37,748 nt of DNA from Intrasporangium oryzae NRRL B-24470 (GCF_000576595.1 NZ_AWSA01000041.1:1-37748); one strand, 5' to 3'. Shown: positions 1-8,776, counted from the stretch's first letter. The notes: generated by a model not told the origin, from the letters alone. Numbers and translations: made by a program.

Positions 1-1
1 C

Positions 2-391
2 GACCGCCACGGCCGTGGGCACCGCGGGCCGCTCGCGTGGCCGCCCGTGCCGGCCATGGTGAGCCGCCGCGACGAGTTCGACGGCTTCGTCCTCGACGCC
101 GCGGCGCGGCTCGAGGCGACGGTCGGCCGCGCCTTCCCGGTGGTCGAGTTCGCCGTCGAGGACGTCCCGCGCGGCCCGGCGACGTGGGACCACCGCGAGG
201 TGCCCCTCGGTCGTCTCTTCCCGGCCACGAGCACTCGTCCCGCCCGGATCGTCGTCTACCGGCGACCGGTCGAGACCCGCGTGTCCGACCGCCGTGACGT
301 GGCAGCGCTCGTCGCCGACATCGTCACCGAGCAGGTCGCGGGCCTGCTCGGGGTGGCGCCGGAGGACCTCGACCCCGGATTCGGTGAATGA
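2..391 (+). CDS. Metallopeptidase-family (zincin-like) protein, 5' partial
   Basis: The frame is open from the first bases of the window, so the true start probably lies upstream; the internal GTG at 47 and ATG at 56 are possible but less likely, because the encoded stretch before them (GRGHRGPLAWPPVPA) resembles the conserved N-terminus of this actinobacterial family (M. tuberculosis Rv3259 type). The C-terminal half (RIVVYRRPVE, then VADIVTEQVAGLLG) aligns with the place where related zincins carry HExxH. Here that place reads TEQVA, with no zinc-binding histidines, so peptidase activity is doubtful. Its position beside a WhiB2/glycosyltransferase/DUF5719 cluster is the conserved one. Function is unknown. 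The assignment rests on my memory of the family and its synteny. Confidence 0.7.
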   Translation, partial: DRHGRGHRGPLAWPPVPAMVSRRDEFDGFVLDAAARLEATVGRAFPVVEFAVEDVPRGPATWDHREVPLGRLFPATSTRPARIVVYRRPVETRVSDRRDVAALVADIVTEQVAGLLGVAPEDLDPGFGE

Positions 392-413
392 CGGTCCGCG
401 ACGGCGGGCGGGC

Positions 414-1895
414 TCAGTTGCGGACCTGACGCACCGGAACCGACAGGGCGGTGAGCGGTGCGTCGGTGATCGCGGCGACGGAGAACCACGGGACGCCATC
501 GGCGGCCCCCACGACCGTGACCGCGGCCCGGACGTCGCCGGACAGGGAGCGGACCCAGACACGGTCGGCGTCACCGAGAGGGACGGATGCCGCTGAGTCG
601 GCTCCCACGGTGGTCGTCGTCGTGCGGAGGCCGGCTCCCGAGCCGGTCGTGATGGCCACCGTGCCGCCGGCACCCGCGGCGAGCAGGAGGGTCCTGGTCG
701 CGCCGGACCGCTCGAGCCCCGGCACGACGAGGCCGCCGAGCCCCTGGAGCGCCGGGGTGGCCGGGGCCCAGCCGAAGTCGCCCATCCGGTCGGACCCGCT
801 CGTCGCCCGCCGCTCGACCCAGGCGCCCGCGACGACGGGCAGGTCGGAGGTGAGCCGCAGGCCGGCCGGGCCGGCGGGCAGGGTCAGCGGGACGTCGACC
901 GTCGAGCCGGCCGGGACACGGACGGCGCGGAGCCCGGCGGGCTGCACGGGGCCGGACGTCGTGAGGACCCGCACCTGGACGAGCGCCTCGTCCCCGCCCG
1001 GGTTGGCCACGCGGACCGAGGCCGCACCAGCGGCGTCGACGCCCGCGATGACGAGGTCGGTCCCCGGGGACGCGGAGCGGGTCGCGTCGTCGATGCCTCG
1101 CGCGGTCGCACCGTCGATCCAGGCGTCGTCGAGCACGGCGGCGACCACTCCCCCCGTGGCGGACACGTGGACGACCGGTCGGCTCTCGTCCGGCGCGAGC
1201 GCGTCGAGGGAGACGACCTCCCGGGCGTGCGGTGCGACCGAGACGCTCCGGCCCTGGGCCTCCGCAACGGGCCCGGAGGCGCCGTAGACGTCGAAGGACA
1301 CGGACACGGCGTTGGCGCCCGGGTTGGTGACGATGACGCGCTCGGTCCTCGAGGGGCCCCCTCCCCCACCGACGAGCCACGCGTCCGAGGAGGAGGGCTG
1401 GCACGGCGTGAGCGCGAGGCCGCGGTCGTCGTCGCCACGGCGCTGCCACACCTGCGTGGCGACGAGGCCCGGGGCGATGGCGCCGGCGCCGCTGGCGAGA
1501 ACCGCTGCGGCCGTGGACGACTCGCCGCTCACGAGGTTGTCGCGCCCGGACCCGGTGGCGATGGGCGCCACCGTCGGGCCGCTTGCGAGGCGCAGACTCC
1601 CGGTCTCGCGCGGGGACGTCCCGGCGAGGCCACCGAGCGCCTCGGCCGGCGCCGCGACAACCGCGGTGGTGACCTTGCCGGACACGTCGCGGAGGCCGAC
1701 CGCCCCGAGACGTTCCTGGCCGGGGCAGACGAGGGTCGTGTCGTCGAGCAGGACGTCGGCCGACGCCGGCAGGCTGGGCGCCGGGTGCGGTGCAGCGAGC
1801 TGGAGCGAGCCGGTGGCCCGGGTGGCTCCCACGGTGAGTGCGGCGGCTGCGAGCGCGACCGCGAGCCCGCGGGCGACGCCGGTGGCGGTGCTCAT
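414..1895 (-). CDS. DUF5719 family exported protein
   Basis: A protein of 493 residues whose N-terminus has one hydrophobic segment (about residues 8-28) that is either a signal peptide or a membrane anchor. The rest is an Ala/Gly/Val/Thr-rich, beta-rich extracytoplasmic region with repeated modules of the type VTNPGANAVSVSFDVYG and VANPGGDEALVQVRV, suggesting tandem beta-sandwich domains. It matches the DUF5719 family, which in actinobacteria follows the large glycosyltransferase upstream. Its ATG overlaps that gene's TGA (1892-1895), so the two are translationally coupled. By context it belongs to cell-envelope polymer assembly; no catalytic motif is visible and its activity is unknown. The 3' end is 22 bases from the convergent zincin-like gene. 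Confidence 0.8.
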   Translation of the reverse strand: MSTATGVARGLAVALAAAALTVGATRATGSLQLAAPHPAPSLPASADVLLDDTTLVCPGQERLGAVGLRDVSGKVTTAVVAAPAEALGGLAGTSPRETGSLRLASGPTVAPIATGSGRDNLVSGESSTAAAVLASGAGAIAPGLVATQVWQRRGDDDRGLALTPCQPSSSDAWLVGGGGGPSRTERVIVTNPGANAVSVSFDVYGASGPVAEAQGRSVSVAPHAREVVSLDALAPDESRPVVHVSATGGVVAAVLDDAWIDGATARGIDDATRSASPGTDLVIAGVDAAGAASVRVANPGGDEALVQVRVLTTSGPVQPAGLRAVRVPAGSTVDVPLTLPAGPAGLRLTSDLPVVAGAWVERRATSGSDRMGDFGWAPATPALQGLGGLVVPGLERSGATRTLLLAAGAGGTVAITTGSGAGLRTTTTTVGADSAASVPLGDADRVWVRSLSGDVRAAVTVVGAADGVPWFSVAAITDAPLTALSVPVRQVRN

Positions 1896-4800
1896 GCTCG
1901 CCTCCTCGACCGGCGGTTGCCGAAGGGCAGCGCCATGAAGACGACGAACGCGAGCAGGAGTGCCTGGCCGAGGCGCCACCAGGGGTGCGCCGCCGCGAGG
2001 TCGACGACGAGGTGGCCGCCTTGGGCGGGAAGGACGAACGTCGGCTGCGCCGCTCCCGCAACCGGGTCGAGGGGGGTCCCGTCGAGCGTCACGCGCGCCT
2101 GCCCGGACCACTCGACGGGCTCGGCAGCGACGAGACGACGCCCCGCAGGGCCGGACGGCACGTCGGTGTCGACCGCGGCATGGGGGCCGGAGGTCTCGAC
2201 CGCGCCGAGCAGCGCGCCGCGACCGTCGACGAGCCGAACCCGGGACGGCGCCGGCGCCGCGGACGAGATGCCGGCAGCGGCCGGCAGCGGCCGGACCTTC
2301 CAGAGGATCCCCTCGGGGCTCGCTCCGAGCCGGCTGAGGCCCTCGGTGGAGTCGAGCCGCCGGGTCAGGGCGGAGTCGGCGTCGGATCGCGCCCGAACGA
2401 AGCCGATCCCGAGTCGAGCGAGCTCGCTCGTGTCGAGGGCGTCGGCCCCGCGGCCACCGACGAGTCGCGCAACGGCGGCGACGAGCGCCGTCTCGTCGAC
2501 GGCGCTTCCCCGGTCGAGGTCGCGCAGGACCTCCCCCGGCTCCTCGCCCGCGAGGACGAAGTCGACGACACGGTCGGACGGCCTGAGGACGAGGAGGCGG
2601 TTGCCGAGCGGGCCGGTCGCCTGCTCGACGGCGACGGCGGGCACGGTCGCCCGCGCCACGCTGAGCGAGTCGCCCATGCCGTTGGCCCCCCAGCGCACCG
2701 CGCCGGCGGCGACGGGCACGACGACGAGCAGCACGACCAGGGTGCCGGCTGCCACGGGCCACCGGCGAAGCGGTCGGGCGAAGAGCGCGACGACGTGACG
2801 GCTGCCTGCGAGGAGACCGACGAGCAGGCCGGCGACCCAGAGCTGGCTGCCGACCCCGGCCCAGAGGTGGGCCGGGGCCGACTGGCCGACGCCCGTCTCG
2901 GCCGAGCCGAGAACGACCCGTCCCGAGGCGAACGACGCCGCGAGGCCGAGGAGGCAGAGCATCCCCGCTGCCGCGAGACCGACGGACTCGGAGCGGCTCC
3001 GGCTGCGGGCGGCATACCCCGCGAGGCCGAGCGCGAGGGCCGGGGCGATGAGCCAGGCGAACCGGTCGGGGGTGCCCTCGGGCCGGCCGAGGAGGACCGC
3101 CCACCAGGGCGCGCCGGGGGCGGTCGAGACGATGCCCGGGCCCGACAGGACCACGCGAGCATCCTCGACGACGCGCGACACCCAGGGGCCGAGCAGCCCG
3201 AGCGGGACGATGAGCAGGACGAGGCCTCGGAGGCGGCGGGCACCGGGACCGAGCAGGACCAGGAGCACCGCAGCGACGGACGAGACAGCGAGGAGCGGCG
3301 GCACGAACGCCGCGAGCACTGCCGTCACGAGCGCCGTGGCGAAGGTCGCCGTCCACGTGCCGTCACGCTGGGCGGCGAGGGTGAAGCCCGCGAGGACGAG
3401 GGGCAGCAGGACGTGGGCGACGGCGATCGTGAGCCGGCCCTCGACCAGGCCCGCCGTGAGCACGGCACTCGTCCCCCAGGCCGCAGCGACGAGGGCGCGA
3501 GCCGTCCGTGAGGAGGTGACGACCCGACCGGCGAGGTATGCCGTCCACGACGAGAGCGCGGGCGCGAGGAAGAGCAGCCAGGCGACTGTGACCCCGGCGC
3601 TCGAGCGGCTCGAGGCGACCCCCGGCACCCGCTCCGCGAGCCACGTCAGGCCGGCGAGGACGGCGAGGTAGGGCCCGGCCTCCGTCCCCGACCCGAGGCC
3701 GGCGCCGTGCCAGGCATCGCGGAAGGCGTGCCACAGGCCGCTCGACCCGGTCGTGACCGCCCGCAGCTCGCCCCCGGCGAGCCCGGTGTTGCTCGGGACG
3801 AGCGCACCCGCACGGATCGGGTCGCGCCAGGCGACGACCGTCGTGACGAGGACGGCGAGGACGGCGAGGAACCCCGGGTGGCTGAGGACGCGACGGACGA
3901 CGGAGTGCGGCAGCGACTCGAGGCCCTCGGCCTCCTCGGCGACGGGACCCGTCTCGGTCGTCGGGCTCGCCTCGCGCCGTCGGCGGCCCCCGTCGGGGGC
4001 CACGGCGTCCTGGATGTGGTCGACCGTCGTGCGGGCGGCGTGGGTGGGCCGGACGAAGAGGGTGGCGAGGTGGGAGCGGCGCAGGCGGCGGCTGCGGCGG
4101 CCGCGCCAGCGCGCGGCCAGGGTGGCGAAGGGGTGGGCGAGCGCACCGATGTCGGCCAGCTCGCGCCAGGCCTGACGCGGGCGCTTGGCGACGAGCAGGA
4201 CGAGCGCCGACAGGACCGCGGACAGCGCCATCCACACGGCGAGGAACGGAGCCGCGAGCGGTGAGGAGCGAGCGAGGACGACCTGGCGCCCGGCCCGGCG
4301 CGAGCGGCGCTCGACCTCGCGCGCCCCCGGCCCCCCGTCCCTCGCGCCGGTGTCGTCGGCGGCTGCGTCGCGGACGACGGCCCCGGGGACGACGATGACG
4401 CGGTGGCCTGCGAGCTGGGCCCGCCAGCCGAAGTCGAGACCCGTGCCGTAGGTGGCGAAGGTCGGGTCGAACCCGTGCAGGTCCGAGTGGACGTCGCGGC
4501 GCACGAGCATGCCGCTCGTGCTCACCGCGAGGACGTCCGTGCGCCCGTCGTACTGGCCCTGGTCGGCCTCGCCCACGGTCGGCGCGGCGATGTGCCGGCC
4601 GGTACGCGTGATCTGGATGCCGAGCTCGCGCAGGCGTCGCGGGTCGTCCCACTCGACGAGCTTGGGCCCGGCGACCCCGACCGACGGCGAGCGACGGACC
4701 GCGTCGAGCATCCGGGCCAAGGCGGTCGGACGGGCGGCGGAGTCGTCGTGGAGCACCCAGACCCACGCCGTGCGGGGGTCGGCGGGCTCGGGCAGGCTCG

Positions 4801-5230
4801 CGACCGCGAGGTCGATCGCCCGGCCGAGCGGGACCGGCTCGTCGAGGCGGACCAGGCGGACGTCGTCGACCGCCTGCCGCACCGACTGGTGGGCCCGGGC
4901 GATCGCGCCGGACGTGTCGGTGCTCGCGAGGTCGACGATGACGAGGCGGCTCGGTGGGAGGGTCTGGGCCGCGATGCCGTCGAGACACTGGGCCAGCCAC
5001 GGCGACCCGTTGCGGACGACGAGGACGGCGTCGACGACCGGGACCGAGGGAGCGGGCCGGGGCGGGGTGCCGAGCGGGCCGGAGGCGGCCGCGCCTGCCG
5101 CCGGACCGGGTCGGCCGCGCTCCTCGGTCAGCTCCTCGGTCAGATTCTCGGCCGGGTTGTCCGTCAGCGCATCGGACCCAGCGGCCACCTGCACCCGGCC
5201 TCCGGTGACGGATCCGGGTAGGGCGGTCAC
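1892..5230 (-). CDS. Large membrane glycosyltransferase, family GT2
   Basis: I take the GTG at 5230, two bases after the whiB2 stop, giving 1112 residues; upstream in-frame codons run back into whiB2. After a charged 60-residue leader, residues 65-290 form a GT-A fold: VDAVLVVRNG at the start, a DxD-like HDD at 161-163 for the metal and nucleotide sugar, and FDPTFATYGTGLDFGWR around 254-270. A membrane segment follows (about 325-348), then a basic linker (350-450), about a dozen hydrophobic segments between 453 and 860, an extracytoplasmic domain and a last helix near 1090-1104 with an RRSRRRA tail. This fits an enzyme that makes and perhaps exports a surface glycan. The sugar donor and product are unknown. 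It is probably co-transcribed with whiB2 and DUF5719. Confidence 0.82.
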   Translation of the reverse strand: MTALPGSVTGGRVQVAAGSDALTDNPAENLTEELTEERGRPGPAAGAAASGPLGTPPRPAPSVPVVDAVLVVRNGSPWLAQCLDGIAAQTLPPSRLVIVDLASTDTSGAIARAHQSVRQAVDDVRLVRLDEPVPLGRAIDLAVASLPEPADPRTAWVWVLHDDSAARPTALARMLDAVRRSPSVGVAGPKLVEWDDPRRLRELGIQITRTGRHIAAPTVGEADQGQYDGRTDVLAVSTSGMLVRRDVHSDLHGFDPTFATYGTGLDFGWRAQLAGHRVIVVPGAVVRDAAADDTGARDGGPGAREVERRSRRAGRQVVLARSSPLAAPFLAVWMALSAVLSALVLLVAKRPRQAWRELADIGALAHPFATLAARWRGRRSRRLRRSHLATLFVRPTHAARTTVDHIQDAVAPDGGRRRREASPTTETGPVAEEAEGLESLPHSVVRRVLSHPGFLAVLAVLVTTVVAWRDPIRAGALVPSNTGLAGGELRAVTTGSSGLWHAFRDAWHGAGLGSGTEAGPYLAVLAGLTWLAERVPGVASSRSSAGVTVAWLLFLAPALSSWTAYLAGRVVTSSRTARALVAAAWGTSAVLTAGLVEGRLTIAVAHVLLPLVLAGFTLAAQRDGTWTATFATALVTAVLAAFVPPLLAVSSVAAVLLVLLGPGARRLRGLVLLIVPLGLLGPWVSRVVEDARVVLSGPGIVSTAPGAPWWAVLLGRPEGTPDRFAWLIAPALALGLAGYAARSRSRSESVGLAAAGMLCLLGLAASFASGRVVLGSAETGVGQSAPAHLWAGVGSQLWVAGLLVGLLAGSRHVVALFARPLRRWPVAAGTLVVLLVVVPVAAGAVRWGANGMGDSLSVARATVPAVAVEQATGPLGNRLLVLRPSDRVVDFVLAGEEPGEVLRDLDRGSAVDETALVAAVARLVGGRGADALDTSELARLGIGFVRARSDADSALTRRLDSTEGLSRLGASPEGILWKVRPLPAAAGISSAAPAPSRVRLVDGRGALLGAVETSGPHAAVDTDVPSGPAGRRLVAAEPVEWSGQARVTLDGTPLDPVAGAAQPTFVLPAQGGHLVVDLAAAHPWWRLGQALLLAFVVFMALPFGNRRSRRRA

Positions 5231-5232
5231 GG

Positions 5233-5499
5233 TCAGACCGCGCGCTTCTTCAGCTTGCGGCGCTCCCGCTCGGACAGGCCACCCCAGATGCCGAAGCGCT
5301 CGTCGTTGGCGAGGGCGTACTCGAGGCACTCGGCGCGGACCTCGCAGCCGACGCAGACCTTCTTGGCCTCGCGGGTGGAGCCGCCCTTCTCGGGGAAGAA
5401 CGCCTCGGGATCGGTCTGGGCGCAGAGGGACCTCTCCTGCCAGGAGAGCTCACCCTCTCCCCCGCCCGCATCCGACAGGACGACCATCAGCTCGTGCAT
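5233..5499 (-). CDS. whiB2: WhiB-family iron-sulfur transcriptional regulator (WhiB2/WhmD type)
   Basis: An 88-residue protein with the four cysteines of a [4Fe-4S] Wbl protein at 26, 49, 52 and 58 (C-x22-C-x2-C-x5-C), the beta-turn GIWGG at 70-74 and a basic C-terminal DNA-binding tail (RERRKLKKRAV). LCAQTDPEAFFPEKGGSTRE is typical of WhiB2/WhmD, the sporulation/septation regulator that binds primary sigma factor region 4. The start ATG has a strong ribosome site (GAGGAGGGG). Divergence from fbiA and the downstream glycosyltransferase match the conserved locus around Rv3260c. WhiB2 identity rests on sequence and synteny; what it controls here is inferred. Confidence 0.93.
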   Translation of the reverse strand: MHELMVVLSDAGGGEGELSWQERSLCAQTDPEAFFPEKGGSTREAKKVCVGCEVRAECLEYALANDERFGIWGGLSERERRKLKKRAV

Positions 5500-5559
5500 G
5501 ACCCCTCCTCGACCCTGACTTCCACGTGTGTGTCAGCACTGCTGTACCCGACGGCGACG

Positions 5560-5629
5560 CTCTCCGATCGGAGAGGACTCCGATGAATACAACAATGAAA
5601 TTACATGCGTGTCATATGCCCTGAGTCAA
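5560..5629 (-). promoter_or_regulatory. whiB2 promoter and palindromic leader
   Basis: On the minus strand there is a good primary-sigma promoter: TTGACT (5624-5629), an 18-base spacer and TGTAAT (5600-5605), so transcription should start near 5593 and leave a leader of about 94 bases before the whiB2 ATG. Inside that leader lies the perfect 16-base palindrome CTCTCCGATCGGAGAG (5560-5575). On the plus strand its CTCCGAT recurs as a direct repeat at 5563-5569 and 5579-5585. These may bind a regulator or fold as RNA. The same 207-base gap must hold the fbiA promoter; no convincing one was found for that direction. Confidence 0.6.
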
Positions 5630-5706
5630 GCCGTTCAGTGATATTCGCCCCCCGACGTCACCACCTCGCCAGCGCATCAGAGGGGTGGACTGAGAGGATC
5701 TGGACC

Positions 5707-6705
5707 ATGCGCATCACCGCCCTGGCCGGAGGGGTGGGCGGCGCCCGGTTCCTCCGCGGCCTGCTCCGACACCTCTCCCGGACCACCTCACCCGAGCACC
5801 TCGAGCACGAGCCGGTCGAGCTCACGGTCATCGGCAACACCGGTGACGACATCACGCTCTTCGGGCTGCGCGTGTGTCCCGACATCGACACGCTGCTCTA
5901 CACGCTCGGCGGCGGGATCCACGAGGGTCAGGGCTGGGGGCGGGCCGACGAGACGCACCACCTCGCCGAGGAGCTCGCCGCGCTCGGGGCGACCCCGCAG
6001 TGGTTCACCTTGGGAGACAAGGACTTCGCCACCCACGTCTTCCGCTCCCAGCTCCTCGGGCAGGGTATGCCGCTCAGCGCCGTCGTCGAGCGGCTCTCCG
6101 CCCGCTGGGGGCTCGGTGAGCAGGGCGTGACCCTGCTGCCGATGACCGACACGCCGGTCGAGACCCACGTCGTCGTCGCCGACGGCGACGGCTCCCGCGC
6201 GATCCACTTCCAGGAGTGGTGGGTCCGCCACCGGGCCGAGCTGCCCGCCGAGCGGTTCGTCGTCGCCGGGCTCGACCGGGCCGCACCGGCTCCCGGGGTC
6301 CTCGAGGCGATCCGTGGTGCCGACGTGGTCCTGCTGCCCCCGAGCAACCCGGTCGTCTCGATCGGGATCATCCTCGGCGTTCCCGGCATCCGCGACGCCC
6401 TCCGCGGCACACGCGCCCCGGTCGTGGGCGTCTCGCCGCTCGTCGGGGGCCGCCCGGTGCGTGGCCACGCGGACGTGTGCCTGCGAACGATCGGGGTCGC
6501 CGAGACGAGCGAAGCCGTGGCGGGCCTCTACGCCGACTTCCTCGACGGGTGGCTCGTCGACGAGGACGACCCGATGCGTCCGCGGTCCGGTCTGGAGGTC
6601 GTCCACCGCCCGCTCCTCATGAGCTCCGGCGAGGCCGCCGCGGACCTCGCGGGCGCGGCCCTCGACACGGCGCTGCGGCTCCGGGCCGGACGGACCATCG
6701 CGTGA
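5707..6705 (+). CDS. fbiA: 2-phospho-L-lactate transferase family protein (F420 biosynthesis)
   Basis: A 332-residue CofD/FbiA enzyme. It joins the activated 2-phospholactate or phosphoenolpyruvate moiety (as its GDP adduct) to the deazaflavin Fo, making F420-0 or dehydro-F420-0. Visible landmarks are the N-terminal glycine-rich loop ITALAGGVGGARFLRGL, VIGNTGDDITLFGLRVCPDIDT, a WFTLGDKDFATHVFRSQLL block and LLPPSNPVVSIG. The ATG at 5707, preceded by AGAGGA, puts the glycine loop at its usual place; an in-frame ATG at 5605 would add 34 non-conserved residues. The stop overlaps the GTG of fbiB. In actinobacteria the substrate is usually phosphoenolpyruvate; that is family knowledge. Confidence 0.95.
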   Translation: MRITALAGGVGGARFLRGLLRHLSRTTSPEHLEHEPVELTVIGNTGDDITLFGLRVCPDIDTLLYTLGGGIHEGQGWGRADETHHLAEELAALGATPQWFTLGDKDFATHVFRSQLLGQGMPLSAVVERLSARWGLGEQGVTLLPMTDTPVETHVVVADGDGSRAIHFQEWWVRHRAELPAERFVVAGLDRAAPAPGVLEAIRGADVVLLPPSNPVVSIGIILGVPGIRDALRGTRAPVVGVSPLVGGRPVRGHADVCLRTIGVAETSEAVAGLYADFLDGWLVDEDDPMRPRSGLEVVHRPLLMSSGEAAADLAGAALDTALRLRAGRTIA

Positions 6706-7772
6706 GCGCGCCCGTCACGATCACCCCGCTCAGCGGCATACCCGAGGTCCGCGAGGGGGACGACCTCGTCACGGTGATCGGGCTGGGGCTCACGGCGTCG
6801 GGGCTGCGGCTCGCCGACGGCGACGTCCTCGTCGTGTCGAGCAAGATCGCGAGCAAGGCGCTCGGCCTCGTGACCCACGACCCCGACAAGGACCGCGTCG
6901 TCGCGGGCGAGACCGAGTACGTCGTCGCCGAGCGCTCGGTCGGCGATCGCATCACGCGGATCGTCCGCGCCAAGGCGGGTCCGATCATGGCCGCGGCGGG
7001 AGTCGACGGCTCCAACACCGGCCGGCGGGGCGGCTGGCTGCTCCTGCCCCACGACCCCGACGCCGTCTGCGCGCACGTCCACGACGCGATCCTCGAGCGC
7101 CACGGCGTCCGCGTCGGTGTCGTCCTCAGTGACACGGCCGGCCGGGCGTGGCGCGTCGGGCAGGTCGACTTCGCGCTCGGCGCCCACGGGGTCCGCGTCG
7201 TCGACGACCTGCGCGGCGGCACCGACGCCGACGGCAGGCCCCTCGAGGTGACGACCCGCGCCCTCGCCGACGAGATCGCGTCGGCGGCCGACCTCGCCAA
7301 GGGCAAGGCCGAGGCCGTTCCGGCGGCACTCGTTCGCGGGCTCGGCCGCTTCGTCCTCACGGCAGGCGACGAGCCGCTCGAGGCGCACCCGCGTGGGCGC
7401 GACCTCGTGCGCACCGGACCCGGCGACTGGTTCGGCTACGGCCGCGTCGAGGCGGTCCGGGCCTCGCTCGGGATCGAGCCGGGCAGCGAGGTGGCCGAGA
7501 GGGTGGGCATCGCTCCGGTCCACGGCGACAGCCGCCTCGAGGCCGTGGCGCGCGCGACGCAGGCGGCCCTGCACGGCGTCGAGTCGGGCACCGCCGACAT
7601 CGGCCACGTGTCGGTCACGCTCGGGGCGGACGGCCCCTACGAGCTCGGCATCCTCACGGCCCGTCTCTGCTCCGCCCTCTGGTGCGAGTGGCTCGTCGGG
7701 GAGCCGCAGACGCCGGCCGCCGACGGGCTCTCGGTCGTCGTCGGCGTCAGTGGCCGGCTCGACGGCCACTGA
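6702..7772 (+). CDS. fbiB: Coenzyme F420-0:L-glutamate ligase, CofE domain with atypical C-terminal part
   Basis: The GTG start overlaps the fbiA TGA (GTGA), giving 356 residues. Residues 8-245 are a clear CofE domain that adds glutamates to F420-0: GDVLVVSSKIASKALGLV, GVDGSNTGRRGGWLLLP, VLSDTAGRAWRVGQVD and DEIASAADLAKGKAEAVP are all present. M. tuberculosis FbiB continues into an FMN nitroreductase domain of about 200 residues that reduces dehydro-F420-0. Here only about 110 residues follow (246-356), beginning after GDWFGYGRVEAVRASLG, and I see none of the nitroreductase signature. The reductase step must then be elsewhere, or be replaced by this unassigned domain. Ligase assignment is firm; the tail is unknown. 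Confidence 0.92.
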   Translation: MSAPVTITPLSGIPEVREGDDLVTVIGLGLTASGLRLADGDVLVVSSKIASKALGLVTHDPDKDRVVAGETEYVVAERSVGDRITRIVRAKAGPIMAAAGVDGSNTGRRGGWLLLPHDPDAVCAHVHDAILERHGVRVGVVLSDTAGRAWRVGQVDFALGAHGVRVVDDLRGGTDADGRPLEVTTRALADEIASAADLAKGKAEAVPAALVRGLGRFVLTAGDEPLEAHPRGRDLVRTGPGDWFGYGRVEAVRASLGIEPGSEVAERVGIAPVHGDSRLEAVARATQAALHGVESGTADIGHVSVTLGADGPYELGILTARLCSALWCEWLVGEPQTPAADGLSVVVGVSGRLDGH

Positions 7773-7801
7773 GCCTGCGGGAGGCGGCGCGCCCTGACGG
7801 G

Positions 7802-8770
7802 TCAGATCGTGAAGACGACCTTGCCGAAGACGTCCCCGTCGACCATGCGCGCGAAGCCGTCGCGGGCCTGGGCGAGCGGCAGGACCGAGTCGATGACCGG
7901 CGCGATCCCCTGCTGGACGACGAACTGGGCGAGCTGGGCGAGCTCGTCTCGCGAGCCCATCGTCGAGCCGATGACGCGCAGCTGCTTGAAGAAGATCTTC
8001 GTCAGCTCGGCCTTGGCCGGGGCGTCGCCGGAGGTCGCACCGGAGATGACGATCGTGCCGCCCGGGCGGAGCGCGTTGACCGAGTGCGACCACGTCGCGG
8101 CTCCGACGGTCTCCATCACCGCGTCGACCCGCTCGGGGAGCCGCTCGCCGGAGGCGAAGACCCGGTCGGCGCCGATCTCCAGGGCACGCTGCCCCCGGGC
8201 CTCGTCACGGGAGGTCACCCACATCCGGTAGCCGGCGGCCGACCCGAGCTGGACCAGCGCGGTCGCCACCCCGCCCCCGGCGCCCTGGACGAGGACCGTG
8301 CCGCCGGGAAGGACCCCGGAGTTGGCGAAGAGCATCCGGTAGGCCGTGAGCCACGCCGTCGACAGGCACGCGGCCGACTCCCACGAGAGGCCGTCTGGCA
8401 TCGGCACGAGGTTGCCCGTCGGGACCGTCACCTTCTCGGCGAGCGTGCCGTCGTGGAGCTCGGACAGGAGCGTGCGCCGCGGGTCGAGGGTCTCCTCGCC
8501 GCGCCAGCCGTCCGAGGCGACGACGGCGTGGACGAGGACGCGGTTGCCGGCCTCGTCGAGTCCCGCACCGTCGCAGCCGAGGACCATCGGCAGCCGATCT
8601 GCGGGCAGGCCGACACCGCGGAGCGACCAGACGTCGTGGTGGTTGAGCGCGGCCGCCTTGACCGAGACGACCGACCAGCCCTCCCGGGGCTGCGGGTCGG
8701 GCCGCTCCCCGACGACGAGGCCCGACAGCGGGTCGGTGGACGACTGGGCAGCGGCGTAGGCAGCGAGCAT
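7802..8770 (-). CDS. MDR-family zinc-binding dehydrogenase / quinone oxidoreductase-like protein
   Basis: A 322-residue medium-chain dehydrogenase/reductase. The N-terminal GroES-like part contains VKAAALNHHDVWSLRGVG and MVLGCDGAGLDEAGNRVLV; the Rossmann part has VLVQGAGGGVATALVQLG for NAD(P) binding and GGTIVISGATSG. The structural-zinc cysteine cluster is not evident, which favours the quinone-oxidoreductase side of the superfamily. It ends AQARDGFARMVDGDVFGKVV, as usual for these enzymes. The substrate cannot be told. The ATG at 8770 is six bases after TATGGT (8777-8782 on the minus strand), so the message is probably leaderless. It diverges from bioY across only 51 bases; a functional link is not implied. 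The 3' end faces fbiB, 29 bases away. Confidence 0.85.
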   Translation of the reverse strand: MLAAYAAAQSSTDPLSGLVVGERPDPQPREGWSVVSVKAAALNHHDVWSLRGVGLPADRLPMVLGCDGAGLDEAGNRVLVHAVVASDGWRGEETLDPRRTLLSELHDGTLAEKVTVPTGNLVPMPDGLSWESAACLSTAWLTAYRMLFANSGVLPGGTVLVQGAGGGVATALVQLGSAAGYRMWVTSRDEARGQRALEIGADRVFASGERLPERVDAVMETVGAATWSHSVNALRPGGTIVISGATSGDAPAKAELTKIFFKQLRVIGSTMGSRDELAQLAQFVVQQGIAPVIDSVLPLAQARDGFARMVDGDVFGKVVFTI

Positions 8771-8776
8771 GTCAGC

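Noticed and set aside
5605-5706. In-frame upstream start for fbiA
   Set aside because: The added residues are not conserved and overlap the whiB2 promoter; the ATG at 5707 has a ribosome site.
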